Origin: Dipteronia dyeriana
Lineage: Eukaryota > Streptophyta > Magnoliopsida > Sapindales > Sapindaceae
Assembly (NCBI GenBank): GCA_032871835.1
Contig: CM065301.1
Location: forward strand, 32,372,405 to 32,436,404
Direction of reading: 5' to 3'
Length of the DNA stretch: 64,000 nucleotides
Below the pieces are notes generated by a model. The model was given only the letters and a program-made list of their open reading frames with translations, was not told where the DNA came from and searched no databases. Positions 48,234 through 61,436 of this stretch are shown here, piece after piece (position 1 is the stretch's first letter; each line of letters begins with the position of its first letter). Made by a program: the position numbers and the translations under genes.

Positions 48234-49400
48234 CTTTCCACGTAGGATTTGAGCGATTCACTTCTCTCTTGGATCATGTATTGTATATGGATAGGATATT
48301 TGGGCGTGGCTTGATACCCCTGGAATTGGGCATAGAAGTCATTGGTTAATTTATGAAAGAGTCAACATTACCTATGGGTAATTTTCTGAAACACATCTTA
48401 GTGCAGTCTGTTAGCATGGTTGAGAATATTCTGCACATGGCGGCTCGAGTAGCATTCTGGACCTCCAACTGTTGTACAAAGCTCTCTAGGTGGCTTAGGG
48501 GATCCTCTATCCTGGAGTACTTGTCAGTAGGCATCTTAAACTTTGGGGGAGCTCTGTCTTCTTGATCCTTCCAGAAAGAGGGGCGTTCATCTCGGCCAAA
48601 TGATCCTTCCGGTTCTCCCGGTGTTTTCCCTTATTTAGTTCTTGGATCTCTTGTGCCATCCGAGCTACTTGGTTCTGTAGGCGCTCATTTTTAGCCCTTT
48701 GAGACTTAACCTCAGAACCTTCATTGTCAGACTTCTTTGATGCTCGGAAAGCTTCATCCAAGTTCTCCTCTTGTGAAGAATTCTCCTAAGTGCTTCTTCT
48801 GCTACCTCTCACAGTGGATCATGGTTGCCTCCCACCTACTAGCTGGGCTAGGTAGTGAGGCTCCCTGGGTGGGATGTCAAAGGCTGACTTTACCTGTCAG
48901 GGTTGATAACTCGTTGGTTTGTCCAAAATCAGGGGCATGGGCCCTAGCTTATAACTAATCAAGGGTAGATGCCCCAACCTATTGTGGACCAGTACTGGTG
49001 GCAGAGGTCTCAATCTATCAAATACAGGTGGCCTGGTTCCTGGTTTGCTGGTATCTCCCCTGGCATCCAGTGTTACGAGCTAGGAAGTTATACCTTCCGC
49101 AGCCAATCGGAGGTGAACGCTCTCCACGAAGGTTGTTACCTATTGCTCTAGTATGTCTTAGTCTACTACCGGGAGAGCTAGGACTTGTGGTGTAGCCCGA
49201 ATGGTAGCTGGTGGTACTGGAGCTAGATTACGATGCTTCAGTCTCTTTATATTTTTTTGAGCCTTCCTCGTAGAGTTGATAGACTGGTACCCCGATGCTT
49301 CGGGCTTCCTTGATAGACTAGTATGTTATAAAATCTAAAACGTGAATTCACATGCTTTCAAAAAAGGGTGTGGAAACTTCCCACAGACGGCGCAAAAAAG
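48234..49400 (-). pseudogene. G2b: Tat-like gypsy gag, N-terminal half
   Basis: Aligns with G3 (54650-55271 and 57440-57872) in the same order. The upper part near 49330-49200 precedes an Arg/Lys-rich stretch. 48761-48507 reads NERLQNQVARMAQEIQELNKGK, a coiled-coil-like region. 48534-48346 has the DPLSHLESFVQQ capsid segment typical of Tat gag. Just upstream on the minus strand GCGCCGTCTGTGGGAA (49379-49394) is a PBS-region motif common in this lineage. The frame is broken several times and the element stops at 48234. Confidence 0.7.
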
Positions 49401-50422
49401 TGTTAACCAAAAATTCACTTTGGAAGAGGAATTTTGATCAACACCCTAAAGCTACAAGGCGGTAGGCTATGGAGGGGTAGGTACCTCGTACCTAAGAGAT
49501 TTAATATAGGAAGAGGTAAGAAAGAGAAGGGGGCAGTGTGAATGTTTCTAGGGAACTGCTTTATTAAATATTCATGTAATATGATTACAAAGGGGTACAA
49601 TGATCACAGAGATGATAGTGATCTCACTGGAGTTTCTCTCACAAACAAAACTAGATATGGCTGACTCGTACTTGTCTATAAGTGGCTACCTCCACTATAA
49701 CTAAGAACTCTCTGAAATGGAAAAAACACTCTATCATTGATCTCAGATTTTTCCCCACCATTCCTTGGACTGAAACGTGGTATTTATACCATCCCTTTCT
49801 CACCGATTGAATCCCCATAATTTAGACTAATTGATTGGCCGTATAATTGAAATTGATTGGTGTTGATGGAGGGTGTCAAATTATACGGGAATCGCTCAAG
49901 TTGATTTATTCATAGTTCCGCTTGAATCTGAAAATGAATAATTGGTAAATCAGTTGACCTGTTTGATCTCATTATGGCGCTTTAATAGTAAGGGGTCGAC
50001 CCATTGATCCCATGTCGCTTGGGGAGAATTTTTCATGCTATCCTAGTTGCTTGGTATCCTAATGTACCAGTCTGCTTGCATGACACTTGTTCTACTCTGT
50101 TGGCGCTTACGCGGCAATATCTTTTTTGCTTAGCAAGCTGGATACGTACCTTGGAGGGGTTACAAGAAGGGGGCGAGGTACTTGGGTACTAGTTAGACAT
50201 CCTGGTGTCAAGGTATCAGGTAGGAGGTACCACAGTGCTAGTTCGGCTTGGTACCTGGTAGTTTTTAGAGATGTGCATGTTGATCATTTCCCATATAGTA
50301 GTATCGAGGTGCCTTGGTCATGTGGGATCTAGTCTCAATATGAATCCTACTAGGTAGGCTGTACCAGGTATTTGGTAGATGAAAATTTCTCTTTGGACCC
50401 TCGCCAAAAATGGCTAGTAACA
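49401..50422 (-). repeat. G2b 5' LTR
   Basis: On the plus strand TGTTAACC...TAGTAACA, 1022 bp, giving a short TGTTA/TAACA inverted end. The inner end borders the PBS-region motif. A GGTATAAATACC-type TATA box lies on the minus strand at about 49779-49792. Confidence 0.6.
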
Positions 50423-50448
50423 ATATATTTCCCGGATAGAGATACACA

Positions 50449-51247
50449 TCAAAGAAGAAAATAACAAAAGAATAGTAAAAGAGAAGACCTAATTGTCATC
50501 TCTGATCTCCCAGCTTCATTGATGCTCATCCTCTTCATAGACAAGAAAGGATGGCTCTTTCCCCTTGAATCTCCTCCAAAAATGAGTGGTTGTGAGTAGA
50601 GAGTGATGTTGGGGAGGCATCCTTGGAGGTAAACCTTCATAGATGCCTTTAGAAGCTCCTTTCTCTCTTGATTAAATAGAAAAGATGAAGTGTGGATTGA
50701 ATGGATTAATTTACTTATCTATGATGGGTCTTGTGGCAAAGTTAAGTATTTATAGGTTTGAGAGGCTAGGGCACGGAATAGACATGAAAGGACATCGTTG
50801 CCCATCTAAAAATTGCCTAAAACCCGTCATTTGTTGTGTGGAAGGTGTGGTGCACGGGTTGTGCAATGGTAAGACTCGTGCAATACCCGTGCAATACCCG
50901 TGCACAGCCACACAGTGACCACTAAAATGGTTATAACTTCTTCTAAAAGACTCAAAATCATAATCCATAAAAACCACTAGAAACTACACTTTTGGGGCTT
51001 TACGAATATATATAATTCGAAACATGGTTCAATCTGATGAAGAAGATATGACCCTTTGAAGTTTGATGATCTATACACGCCTTTTTTAAAATTTTAACCT
51101 TTTTGTCACCAAATTTCACTTTTTGCCTAAAAAGACATTGAATACCTGAAATGACAAGAATAAAGCCAATAGACACCAAAATACGCTCGAAAAAAAGCTA
51201 AAGGATATGGAATTAAGGCCAAAATATAGCACAACTTTGGCAGGATC
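50449..51247 (-). repeat. G4: Athila-type 3' LTR, truncated
   Basis: Matches G1's LTR from its start (TGATCCTGCC at 51247 on the minus strand) for about 800 bp, then stops at about 50449. It has a CTATAAATA box on the minus strand at about 50745-50753. About 90 bp upstream is a short block of direct repeats of CCGTGCAATAC and GTGCACGGG (50843-50912). Confidence 0.65.
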
Positions 51248-51730
51248 AAATACTCTTAAACCAAACCTTTGCTCATCCTCGAGCAAACCAAAAAGCACAA
51301 AACAAAACAAACATTACTTTATCTAGAAATTTACTAACATAAAGAAAACATGTTGTAAAGCCAACTATTAGAGAGATAAGTTAAAGAGAGTGGAAGTGTG
51401 GAATAGGCACATGCAAAATATTTTAAAATAACTCTAAGACACCACAAGGGTAAACTCGCATGACATGAATCTCACACTTAAAGTGCCATTGCCTTGGAAA
51501 GTACTCACTCACACGCCTCGAGCGTCATTTGCTTTGGTTCTAGGTTCTCACATGGGATCTCTCTTCTTTTACCTCTCAGAACCTAGGTTCACACTCATGC
51601 AAGATGTATACAAATGAAGTTATGTATTGGAATAAAATTAATTGCATAGTATGGATCATCCTCAATGAAAACGATCTAAGTTCAGTGAGAGGCTCCCGGT
51701 GATCCTGGACGATTTTAAGAACGTCATGGC
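51248..51730 (-). other. G4 PPT region and 3' untranslated end
   Basis: The minus strand carries TTTGCTCGAGGATGAGCAAA about 30 bp before the LTR. This Tat/Athila-type landmark sits near the PPT. The remainder has no ORF. It meets Tat gag sequence of G3 at about 51690-51730; the exact joint is not clear. Confidence 0.5.
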
Positions 51731-51811
51731 CAGTCTCATTTTGGGGCACCTTTCTAGCATGGTTCTTTCTACAATTATTGGAAGTTCCTACTAGGATGGG
51801 ACCCCTGCTGA

Positions 51812-53880
51812 TGTTGGGGTTTAGGCCCTAAAGATATAATTTGTAAATTGATTTATGAAATAAATAAAAGAAAAAGTTCAATTCATTGTTATTGTGTTGT
51901 TTATTTTATAACTTGTGCATATATTTAACGTCCAAGATTGCCGAATGTAATCTCGAACTGTGTATATGAGTGTCATATATAGATGGATACAGTAAGAGAC
52001 GTGCAATCTAAAGAGTCCGTAGATAGCAAATAAACCTGGGTACTTTATTTGTGGTTAATATATAGTTACGGTCCATGCCGTAATGTATAGTGATTCTATC
52101 CTAAATCATTCATATGAGATATGGGAATGGAGGCATCATGTATGATGTGATCATATAGAGCTGGGCATGATCTATATGAATCTCTCACCAAAACCCGTTT
52201 ACTGATGAGATTCATATATATCAATTAATTACGGTTATATGTGGGTAATCTTAATCTTGAGTGTCTTCTAGACTTCTTCAAGTTAGGTCGTGGTCTTTGA
52301 TATATCATGGGTGAGGTCAGATGCATTTTCTGATCAATATACTCTATATGATGGGATTGCGGTTTGGCTTGTGGCTGAGAAGGTTTGTACACAATAGTGA
52401 AATCCACTCCTTCTAGTGAAAAGTAGATGGTAAGTCCCTTTAGAGTTGATTCGAGGCTTGGACGATATGAGTGCTCTTTTAATTCCGTGAGAAAATAGGA
52501 TTTGTTATCCATTATAGAATCAATGGTACTTAAAATATATATGTTATTAGAGAGGTGTAACAGACATTATGACCCAACTCTAATTATAAACTACTGTGGA
52601 GGATCACACCATATGTAATAGTTATATCGATGGACACCGAGTTGTATCGGTCTGTGTAAAAGTATCTACAGTTGAGCGAGTGCAGCTTCGGGTTTTTAGT
52701 GGAATAACACCGGAGTTAATAGTCAAGTAATATTAATTAAACAGTTTAATTAATGATTCCAAGGATTATTAGAGCTTAAAGTACAGTTGGTTCATTAGGT
52801 CTCCTTGCTAGCCCGGTCGATTGAGGTAACAAGGGTCACGGATAATTAATTGGATTGTCCAATTAATTGTGTTACGAAAGTGACACGTATTTATTCCAAA
52901 ATTAATTGAATAATGGGATTATTTAATTAATGAATAATAGTGATTAAATAAATTAAATAATAAGATTATTTAATTATGTTTTTAATCACTAAATGGATGG
53001 TGTGTGTTGATATTTGTTTTTTAATAAAATAAGATAATGTGATTATTTTATTTTATTAAATTAAATATTTTATTTTTGAATTTAAGTAGTTTGAATTCAA
53101 AAGTAAAATCAAATAAAAGATATGAGATATTTTTTATTTGAAAGATTTTAAAAATCAAATAAAGTTTTGAACAACTTTTTAAAAGTTAAATATATATATA
53201 TATATATATGATATATATTATTTTTAAAAAACCGAATTAGTAAGAAGATTTTGTTTTTTAAGTATCAAATTATATAGGAGATATGTTTCTTTAAAAAAAA
53301 GGCATCAGAGAAAAAAATAAACGCATTGTTTTTTTTTCGGAAAGCAACAAAAGGTATACGTGAGAACAAATCAGTTTTTGCTTTTGAAGCAATTAATGTG
53401 AGCATAAAACACATATCAACACATACATCAGAGTTTGCATGAGATGCAAACAGTGCAAACAGTGCATAAGTGATATAAAAACAAACAGATTCTTTTGTTA
53501 CTTTTTGGTACGTGTTGCATAGTGAAAATAAAGAAAGAGTTTTATTAATTTTCTTCATCCTCCATTCTAAGATCTTGAGTTCGTGATACGCTCACACGCA
53601 GTTACCAGTCCCGGGATATAGAAAGGAAGATCGAGTGGTTCAGACAAGAGCATATCGTAAAGTGAATGAGCCTTCAAACGTTGTTATGGTTCCATTCATC
53701 TTATTCTTTATGTTGATTTCAATTTCCTGTATATACATATATTTTAATAATGTAATAATTTTTTATGTATTAGTTCCAAAAATAATTACAATCATAAGTT
53801 CACTGGTTCCAGATCAATTATGATCTGTATAAAAAATTAAAACCCATTTCCGCTGCATTACTAGTGAACAGGGTTCCAAC
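51812..53880 (+). repeat. A3: family-A solo LTR
   Basis: Starts TGTTGGGGTTTAGG and ends GGTTCCAACT, with T where other copies have A. It is flanked by GCTGA and TCTGA, a one-mismatch 5-bp duplication, and sits inside G3 gag. 2069 bp. It contains an AT dinucleotide run at 53190-53216. Confidence 0.75.
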
Positions 53881-55271
53881 TTCTGATGGTGTGGATAACC
53901 TAGATCTGCTCCATCATATCCTTTCCCTTTTCCTTCCTTCTTTCCTTTGTAGCTATGTTATCCGCATGTGCCTCGTTCCCTACCTAGATGTTATCTCGCA
54001 TCTGTTGTTGGAATTCTACCAGGCAACCTCTCCTCACTAGCACCTCGATCTGGTTACTCAAACTGTAGCACTCTGATATATCGTGCCCCACATCCTTGTG
54101 GAAGTCACAATATTTGTAGCGGTTACACTGGTCGGCTGGTGTCTTTATTGGAGTGGGCTTCCTGAGTAGCCCCTTGTCGTGGATAGCGAGGTAAATGGTT
54201 TCATGAGATGCATTGAGAGGGGTGTAATGACTGTACCCCTCCTCATCTCTAGCTATCAGCGCTACTTCCCTAGAAGGAGACGTTGTTCTAGAAGGGGTGG
54301 TCCTTCTAGCTGGGTACCGCTCCCACTGAGGCTAGAAAGGTGGAGGGTTGTATGTGGACCGGTTAGGAGGTCTGTTTTGGACCTTCTAGACTGGTGCAGG
54401 CTTCGACCCTTTTTTCTTTTAGTGCTTGGGAGATCTTAGGTCATCGTGCTCCATCTTAACCCGGAGTTATTCATCTATCTTCACCTATTCTAGGGCTCTG
54501 TCATAGGGCTCTTAAGGTGGGTGCTTGGCAAATGACCGAAACAGTCTACCAGCCCGTAAATTCCTCTTGAAGTTGGCTAAGGTCTCATTCTCTACAAAGA
54601 CTCCCATTTGGACCATTTCTTTGTGGAATCTCTCCACATAAGATCTGAGTGACTCTCCTCGCTTCTGGATCACCTATTGGAGGTGGATAGGATCATTGAG
54701 GCACAGTTTGATACCCTGGAACTGAGCACAAAAATCACTGGTTAATTTGGTAAAAATGTCAACACTACCTGGCGGAAATTTTCTGAACCATGTCTTGGCA
54801 TAGTCAGTCAATGTGGTCAGGAACATCCTGCACATGTCAGCCTAGGTAGCGTTTTGGACCTCAGTTTGTTGCATTAAGCTTTTTAGGTGGCTCAGGGGAT
54901 CCTCTGTTCCAGAGTACTTATCATCAACATATAGAACTTTGGGAGCAGCTCTGCCTCCCTGATTCTTCTTGAGAAAGGGACATTCATCTCGCCCAAGTGA
55001 TCCTTACAGTTCTCCTTACGCTTGCCTTTCTTCAAGTCATGTATCTCCTTTGCCATCCTAGCTACATGGTCTCGTAGGTGCTTTGGTTCCACCACTTTTG
55101 GACTCGACCTCTGAGTCTTCGTTGTCTGACCCTTTTAATGCTATAGAGGCTTCGTCCCAGTTCTCTTTTTAGGGGAGGTTCTCCCGGGCACTTTTTCTAT
55201 TATCGACACTACCTCCCGCAGCAGTCTGAGGTTGCCTCTCCTCTACTGCCAACCTGGCCTGAGGGTGAGGT
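53881..55271 (-). pseudogene. G3 gag, central and finger region
   Basis: Includes the 67-codon frame 55095-54892 (PKHLRDHVARMAKEIHDLKKGK), the capsid-like segment matching G2b at 54560-54860, and near 54120-54020 the YCDFHKDVGHDISECYSLSNQIEVLVRRGCL text that ends Tat gag. Plus-strand ORFs over 53968-54439 are shadows. Several stops interrupt the frame. Confidence 0.7.
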
Positions 55272-57439
55272 TGTTGGAACCCCATTCACCTGTAACGTAG
55301 TGGAAATGGGTTTTAAAATTTTTAATACAATCGTAAACGATCTGGGACCAATGAACTTGGGATCGTAATTATTTTCGGAACTAATACATATAAAATTATT
55401 ATAATAATAAAATATACGTATATACAGGAAATTGAAATCAATAGAACGAGAAGAAAATAGAACCTTGGCAACGTTTGGAGGCTCCTTCACTTTATGATAT
55501 GCTTCTGGTCTGTACCACTGATCTTCCTCACTATATCCCGGGATTAGTAACTGCGTGTGGACGCGTCACAGACTCAGGATCGGATCTTAGAATGGAGGAT
55601 GTAGAGAAAATAAGAAATTTTTTCTTTTGTATCAGTGCACAATACTTGCACACAAAATCTCATACACACGCGTCTCACACACACAAATATAAATTGCATC
55701 TCATGCAAAAATAATTTATCGATGCGTTTTCTCTATGTCAACACTTGTACAAAAGCGCAAAAGAACAAAAGCATAGTGTATTGACTTATGCGTCTCAGGC
55801 ATATGCACTCGAGCTAAAATGAATTAGCTGATTGCTTTTTTCTCAAGAGAAATGATCAGTTTATTTTATCTTTTTAAACTCACGCACACATCTTCACCAA
55901 AAGTCAAGTGAACTTTTGTTTTGATATCATTTTTTTATTTAAAAACAATATCCTCTGTTTATTCAAAACTTTGATTCTAAAATATATATCACATATATAT
56001 TTTAAAACTCAAAAAACTTATGATATCGGTTTTTTTTTCAAATAAAATATATCACATATATTTTATAGAATAGAAAAAAACTGATCAAATATTTATTTGA
56101 TTTTTAAAAACTTTCAAATAAAAATATCTCATATCTTTTATTCAATTTTATAGGAATTCAAACTATTTAAATTCAAAAATCAAATATTCAATTTAGTAAA
56201 ATTAAATAATTATAGTATCTTATTTTATTCAAAAATAAATATCAACATACACTATTCATTTAGTGATTAACAATATAATTAAATAATCTAATTATTTAAT
56301 TTATGTAATCACTATTATCAATTAATTAATTACTCTCACTATTCAATTAATTCCCAAATAAATACGTGTCACTTTCGTAACACAATTAGTTGGACAATCC
56401 AATTAATTATCTGTGACACTTGTTACATAAATCGATCGGGCTAGCAAGGAGACCTAATGAACCCACTGTACTTTAAGCTCTAATAATCCTTGGAATCATT
56501 AATTAAACTGTTTAATTAATATTCCTTGACTATTAACTCCGGTGTTATTCCACTAAAAACCCGAAGCTACACTCGCTCAACTGTAGATACTTTTACACAG
56601 ACCGATACAACTTGGTGTCCATATATATAGCTATTACATATGGTGTGATCCTCCACAGTAGTTCATAATTAGAGCTGGGTCATAATGTCCGTTATACCCT
56701 GTAATTACATATATCCTTTAAGTATCGTTGATTCTCTAATGGATAGTATATCCTATTTCCTTAAGGAATTAGGAGAGCGATCATATTGTCCAAGCCCCGA
56801 ATCAACCCTTAAAAGAACTGCCATCTACTTCTCACAAGAATGAATGGATTTTACTATTGTGTACAAACATTCCCGGCCACAAGCCAAACCGCAATCCCAA
56901 CATACGGAGTGTATTGATAAGAAAATGCATCTGACCTCACCCATGGTACATCAAAGACCACGATCTATCCTAAAGGAGTCGATAAGACACTAAGGAGTAA
57001 GATCACCCACATATAGCCATCATTAGTTGATATATATGAATCTCATCGGTAAACGGATCTTGGTGAGAGATTCATATGGATCATGGCCCAAACCTATATG
57101 ATCTCACCATACACGGCATCTCCATTCTCATATCTCATATGAATAATTCAAGATAGAATCACCGTACATTACGGAATGGACCGTAACTCTAAATTAACCA
57201 CAAATAAAGTATCTAACTTTATTTACTATCTATGGACTCTTTAGAATACACATCTCTTACTGTATCCATCTGTATATTACACTCATATACACAGTTCGAG
57301 ATTACATCCGGCAATTTTAGATGTTAAATATATGCACAAGTTATAAAATAAACAACACAACAAGATTGAATTCAACTTTTCGTTTATTTATTTAATAAAT
57401 TCATTTACATATTACATCTTTAAGGCATAAACCCCAACA
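55272..57439 (-). repeat. A4: family-A solo LTR
   Basis: Minus-strand TGTTGGGGTTTATGCC...GGGTTCCAACA, 2168 bp, flanked by GAGGT (55267-55271) and GAGGC (57440-57444). It is inserted in G3 gag in the opposite orientation to A3. No internal coding region. Confidence 0.8.
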
Positions 57440-57872
57440 GAGGCTCCCTAGGAGGGATATCGAAAGCATACCTCACCTATCAAAGCTGAAAGTTGGTGGG
57501 TCGGTTCGAAACTATAGGCATGGTCCCAAGTCTATCGTGGGCGGTACAGGAGGTGGTGGTCGTAGTCTTTCAAAGATAGGTACCCTGGTACATAGCCTAG
57601 TGGTATCGCCCCTAGTGTCTGGTACTGTGAACTGGCGGGTGATTCCTTCTGCGATCATCTGAAGATAGACACTCTCTATGAATGTTGCAGCATGTTGCTC
57701 TACAATGGTTTGGCTTGCCATTGAGGCAGCTGAGGCCTAGGGTGAGGTCCGCGTGTTTGATGAAGGGACTGAAGCTAGATTATGGAGCTTCGATCTCTTC
57801 CCTTGTTTCTTCCCCAGTAAGTTTCATGCGATAAATTGGTGCCCTGATTGTTTGAGATGCCCGTGGAAAGAC

Positions 57873-58535
57873 CGAAGTAAAAATACAATCACGGTTAAAT
57901 ACTCAAGGCTAACCTAGAGGGAGGTGAACAGGTTAGACACCTTTTTCGACTCCCTTAGAAACAAACAAAAGTTTGTCCCTCTAGATTGCTTGTATCACAA
58001 TATATATATTAATTAAAGACAATTTATCAATATATAAACACAAGTAAAGTGTGATACAAACAAGTAATTGTAACACATACACAATCTACATTATAGAAAG
58101 GAAGTCAACATATATAAAGAGCTCTATCCACAATACAAATATAAGAGAGATAGAGATAGAGAAAAGTTGACACAAGATATAACGTTGTAAACCTCCGAAG
58201 AGGAAACATCCACGGACTAGCAGCCACCGGCAAACAAAATCCACTAGTAGATAAGACAAGTACAATCTCTCAAGTGACCTCTTCACCTAGAAACTACCCT
58301 CCTATCCTACTCTAGAAGTTGCCGCCCTATGCTCAACAATCTGAGGCTTCACACCTCTTGACAAGACTTTCCTGCTCACCTTATACGGATCCTCACGACC
58401 CAAGGCAAGACTTCTTGCTCAACTAAGAACTCACGACTCTAGTCAAGACTTCCTTGCTCACCTAACTGAGTTCTCCTAACTCTAGGCAAGACTTCTTGCG
58501 CGACTATCCAAGGCTCCACACCTCTAACCTAGGCA
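57873..58535 (-). repeat. Truncated copy of the 36339-type LTR
   Basis: Reverse complement of about 38190-38915: same CGTGATTGTATTTT end, CTAGGTTAGCC block, C-tract position (here only GGGAGG on the plus strand) and the AAGTCTTG minisatellite units at 58340-58535. It is cut off at 58535 inside the minisatellite. Confidence 0.75.
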
Positions 58536-59360
58536 TTCAGAAATTATCCTACAAGATATCACCGAAAAAGAGAACCCAAGTAAGCAAATATTGAACAAAA
58601 CCTACTCAGGGTCAATGTCACCATATATTACTCGGGATCAGTTAACGACACTGAGGACTGGTTAAATGACGTTTCTACTCGGGATCAAATGATGTTACTC
58701 GGGATCAAATGGCGTTACTCGGGACCAGCAGGTATTGCTCTTACTCTGAACAAACATGATGAAAATCAAATAAAAGCCCCAGTGCATAGTTTATGTAGAT
58801 CAAGTCATAAGGATACACGGAGATATCCATATCAAAAGGGAATCCCAATAAAAATAGATTATTAAACAGGAAAGGTTCCCAATCAGGCAGCAACTTTATT
58901 TCTTCAAAAAGACTGCTCCTATAAGGAAATAAGTCCTAATTGGACTACATTGCTAGAGTCCTATTCACTCTCAATACAAGACTCCAAAACAGGAAAGAAA
59001 ACAATGAGCTTCAAGCAAGTACATAATTGTAATTGAATACAAAGATTTATTACTTGTACAAAGCAAATTAGGGTTCTATAAACATATAAATAGACCCATA
59101 ATCTCGCTAAAAAAAAGATAGACAGCAATTATAGAAAAATACAAAGAGAAGAAAGAGAGATCGAGAACTTGTAACATTATAAATTCATAGTGGATTTTGG
59201 CTTGATTGATCATTCAACCACTTGTGGATGTTTCTCTGGCCATCGGAGTTTTACCACGTAAAACTTGTGTCTTGATTACTTTCTCTAATCTCTTTCTCTT
59301 TGAATTGATATCTTAAATCCAATCCTTGTTAATATACCCAGAAATCAACGTCAACAATAT
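58536..59360 (+). repeat. LTR-like fragment with TACTCGGGATCA repeats
   Basis: Contains four spaced copies of TTACTCGGGATCA-like sequence (58630-58735), a TATA-like CATATAAATAG at about 59083-59093, and a short inverted ACCACGTAAAACTTGTG region. The layout suggests an LTR promoter half. Family and ends are unknown; no coding sequence. Confidence 0.35.
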
Positions 59361-59426
59361 TATATTAATATTCTATAATATTATGCATTATATAAACTAT
59401 ATTATAATATCATTAATATAATATAT

Positions 59427-59474
<48 letters not shown>

Positions 59475-60729
59475 ATGGATGCTTTTAATTCTAGTTGGAA
59501 ATAAATTATTCTGGAATATATATGTATATATATATACATATATAAGAGGGACACTTTGGTCATTTGAAAATCTTGTCCCGTCTTGTCCTAACCATATTAA
59601 ACACATGATTGTACAATTAATAGTTTAAAAAAAATATTTTTTTATATAAAAAAAGTGAAAAACAAATTAAAAAACAAAAACAAAAACAAAAATCAAGTAT
59701 TTTATGTTTTTAAAATCTTTTAATTTTAATACTGGTTTTATTTTTCATTTTTTTTTCGAAAATAAAATGAAAAACGGTTAACAAACGTATTTTTTTGAAA
59801 AATAAAAACGAAAACGGAATGAAAAACAGTTACAGGACAAGGCTTAAAACATCCCGACTTTTTAAAATTATATTGTGGATTTTGTATATATGTAAGTGTT
59901 CTCTTCATTTTGATCGGTATATTTTTACCTATTAACCCGGCCTCTCGCTTTCTTATTTTGGACTTGTAAATAGTTTATCCTTTTTCATAAACCGTTTGGG
60001 GGCATCTTATAAAAGTTGTTTTGATTCTCAATAACTTATGAATATGGCGGCCTAGTTGTTAACGGAAGAGCTCACCATGAATCTTAAACTCAAACGATTA
60101 CAATTTTGAATGACACACAACACAAAACGCTCGAGTTTATTCTGTACGTATGATTTGCGAACTATTCCAAAGTCTTGTTCCCAAAAGAGAATGGGTCTTC
60201 GGGTTGTCTTTGTTACTGAACAAAAACAAAATTGTGAATGTGTAATTATTATTATTTTTTTCTTTTTCTCTTTTTACACCACTTTGTGCTGAACTCGAAT
60301 CTGGATAAGTGGCGAAACCACTTTATGTTGTGGAGGTCAAGTCTACAAATATTTTTAAAAGCTATTGTTTTTGTGTTTTTTTTGTTTAAAGATACCCTAT
60401 TGTTTTTATTATTTATATTTTTCTATTGATCAGACTCTTCGAATTTGAAAAAACTTGCTTCCAATTATTTGAGATATTGTCATGTAGGCTGAATATGGCT
60501 TTTACATCCAATCATATTGAACGGTGATATAATTATTTTTATTTTCAAAAGTACATAGTGACTTGATTTGAAAAACCGTGAACTCGATAGCTTATAATTA
60601 CAACAACTAGATATTTTACTTTTATTAGTTTCTTAAATCTAACTTTTTTCAAGACTCAAACATGCTTAAAAAGAAAGTCCTAGAAAATCCACTTGTTTCT
60701 CATGCCATACAACAATTATAGTGTTACCT
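59361..60729. other. AT-rich intergenic DNA with microsatellite
   Basis: No gene seen. It includes an AT dinucleotide run at about 59433-59468, a second at 59519-59545, and A- and T-rich stretches to 59860. A GTCCCGTCTTGTCC block near 59574 and a GGACAAGGC block near 59837 could be the ends of a small inverted-repeat element, but this is not convincing. Confidence 0.4.
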
Positions 60730-61405
60730 TAGGTGGCGTTTGGTTACCACGGTGGAATACAAATTGAAATGGTAATAGGAATGAGAATTTGAATGGAAAG
60801 GAATGGAAAAATGACTTCTTTGTTTGGTTGAGACTTTAGAATCAATATCTGAATCAGTATTATTTTATTTGGTTAACAACCGGATGGAATGGAATCAACT
60901 GTATTTTGACCAAAATACCCCTAATTACAAAACATTTATAATAACATTATTTATTATGGATAATAATAATAATAAAATATTATATTATATTTACATATAA
61001 ATATTATATATATAACATATAACATATTATATATATATATATATTAATACTATTATATATTATATAATATGTATCATATACATATATTACATAATAATAT
61101 ATAATTATATATATTTTAATAAATATTATATATTATTATATTATTATATAATGTGTGTATATATATATAATAATAATAAAATAATTTATATAATTATAAA
61201 ATATAATGTTCATTTTGGATAATAATAATAAAATAATAATAATTATATATATATATATATTATTATATATATATATATACATTATGTAATAATTAGAAAA
61301 TATAATATATATTTTGGATATTAACAATAAAATATAAAAGTATAAATTATATAGTATATTAATATATATATAATATAATATATAAAATAATATAATATAT
61401 TATTG

Positions 61406-61436
<31 letters not shown>

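Larger units (their letters stand above)
51731..57872 (-). mobile_element. G3: Tat-like gypsy gag split by two solo LTRs
   Basis: Minus-strand Tat gag in three pieces: 57872-57440 (N-terminal, ASQTIVEQHAATFIES), 55271-53881 (central part DHVARMAKEIHDLKKGK, then the YCDFHKDVGHDISEC finger-like motif near 54110), and 51811-51731 (GTSNNCRKNHARKVP, the known segment after the finger). Removing A4 and A3 puts the pieces in correct order. The 5' end is lost at 57872 and pol is absent. Frames are broken. Confidence 0.7.

Noticed and set aside
53968..54439. Plus-strand ORFs over G3
   Set aside because: They are shadows of the minus-strand Tat gag, whose finger and capsid segments are recognisable.
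59397..59606. ORFs in AT-rich DNA (also 61136-61327 and 61321-61581)
   Set aside because: They translate AT dinucleotide runs into Tyr/Ile repeats.
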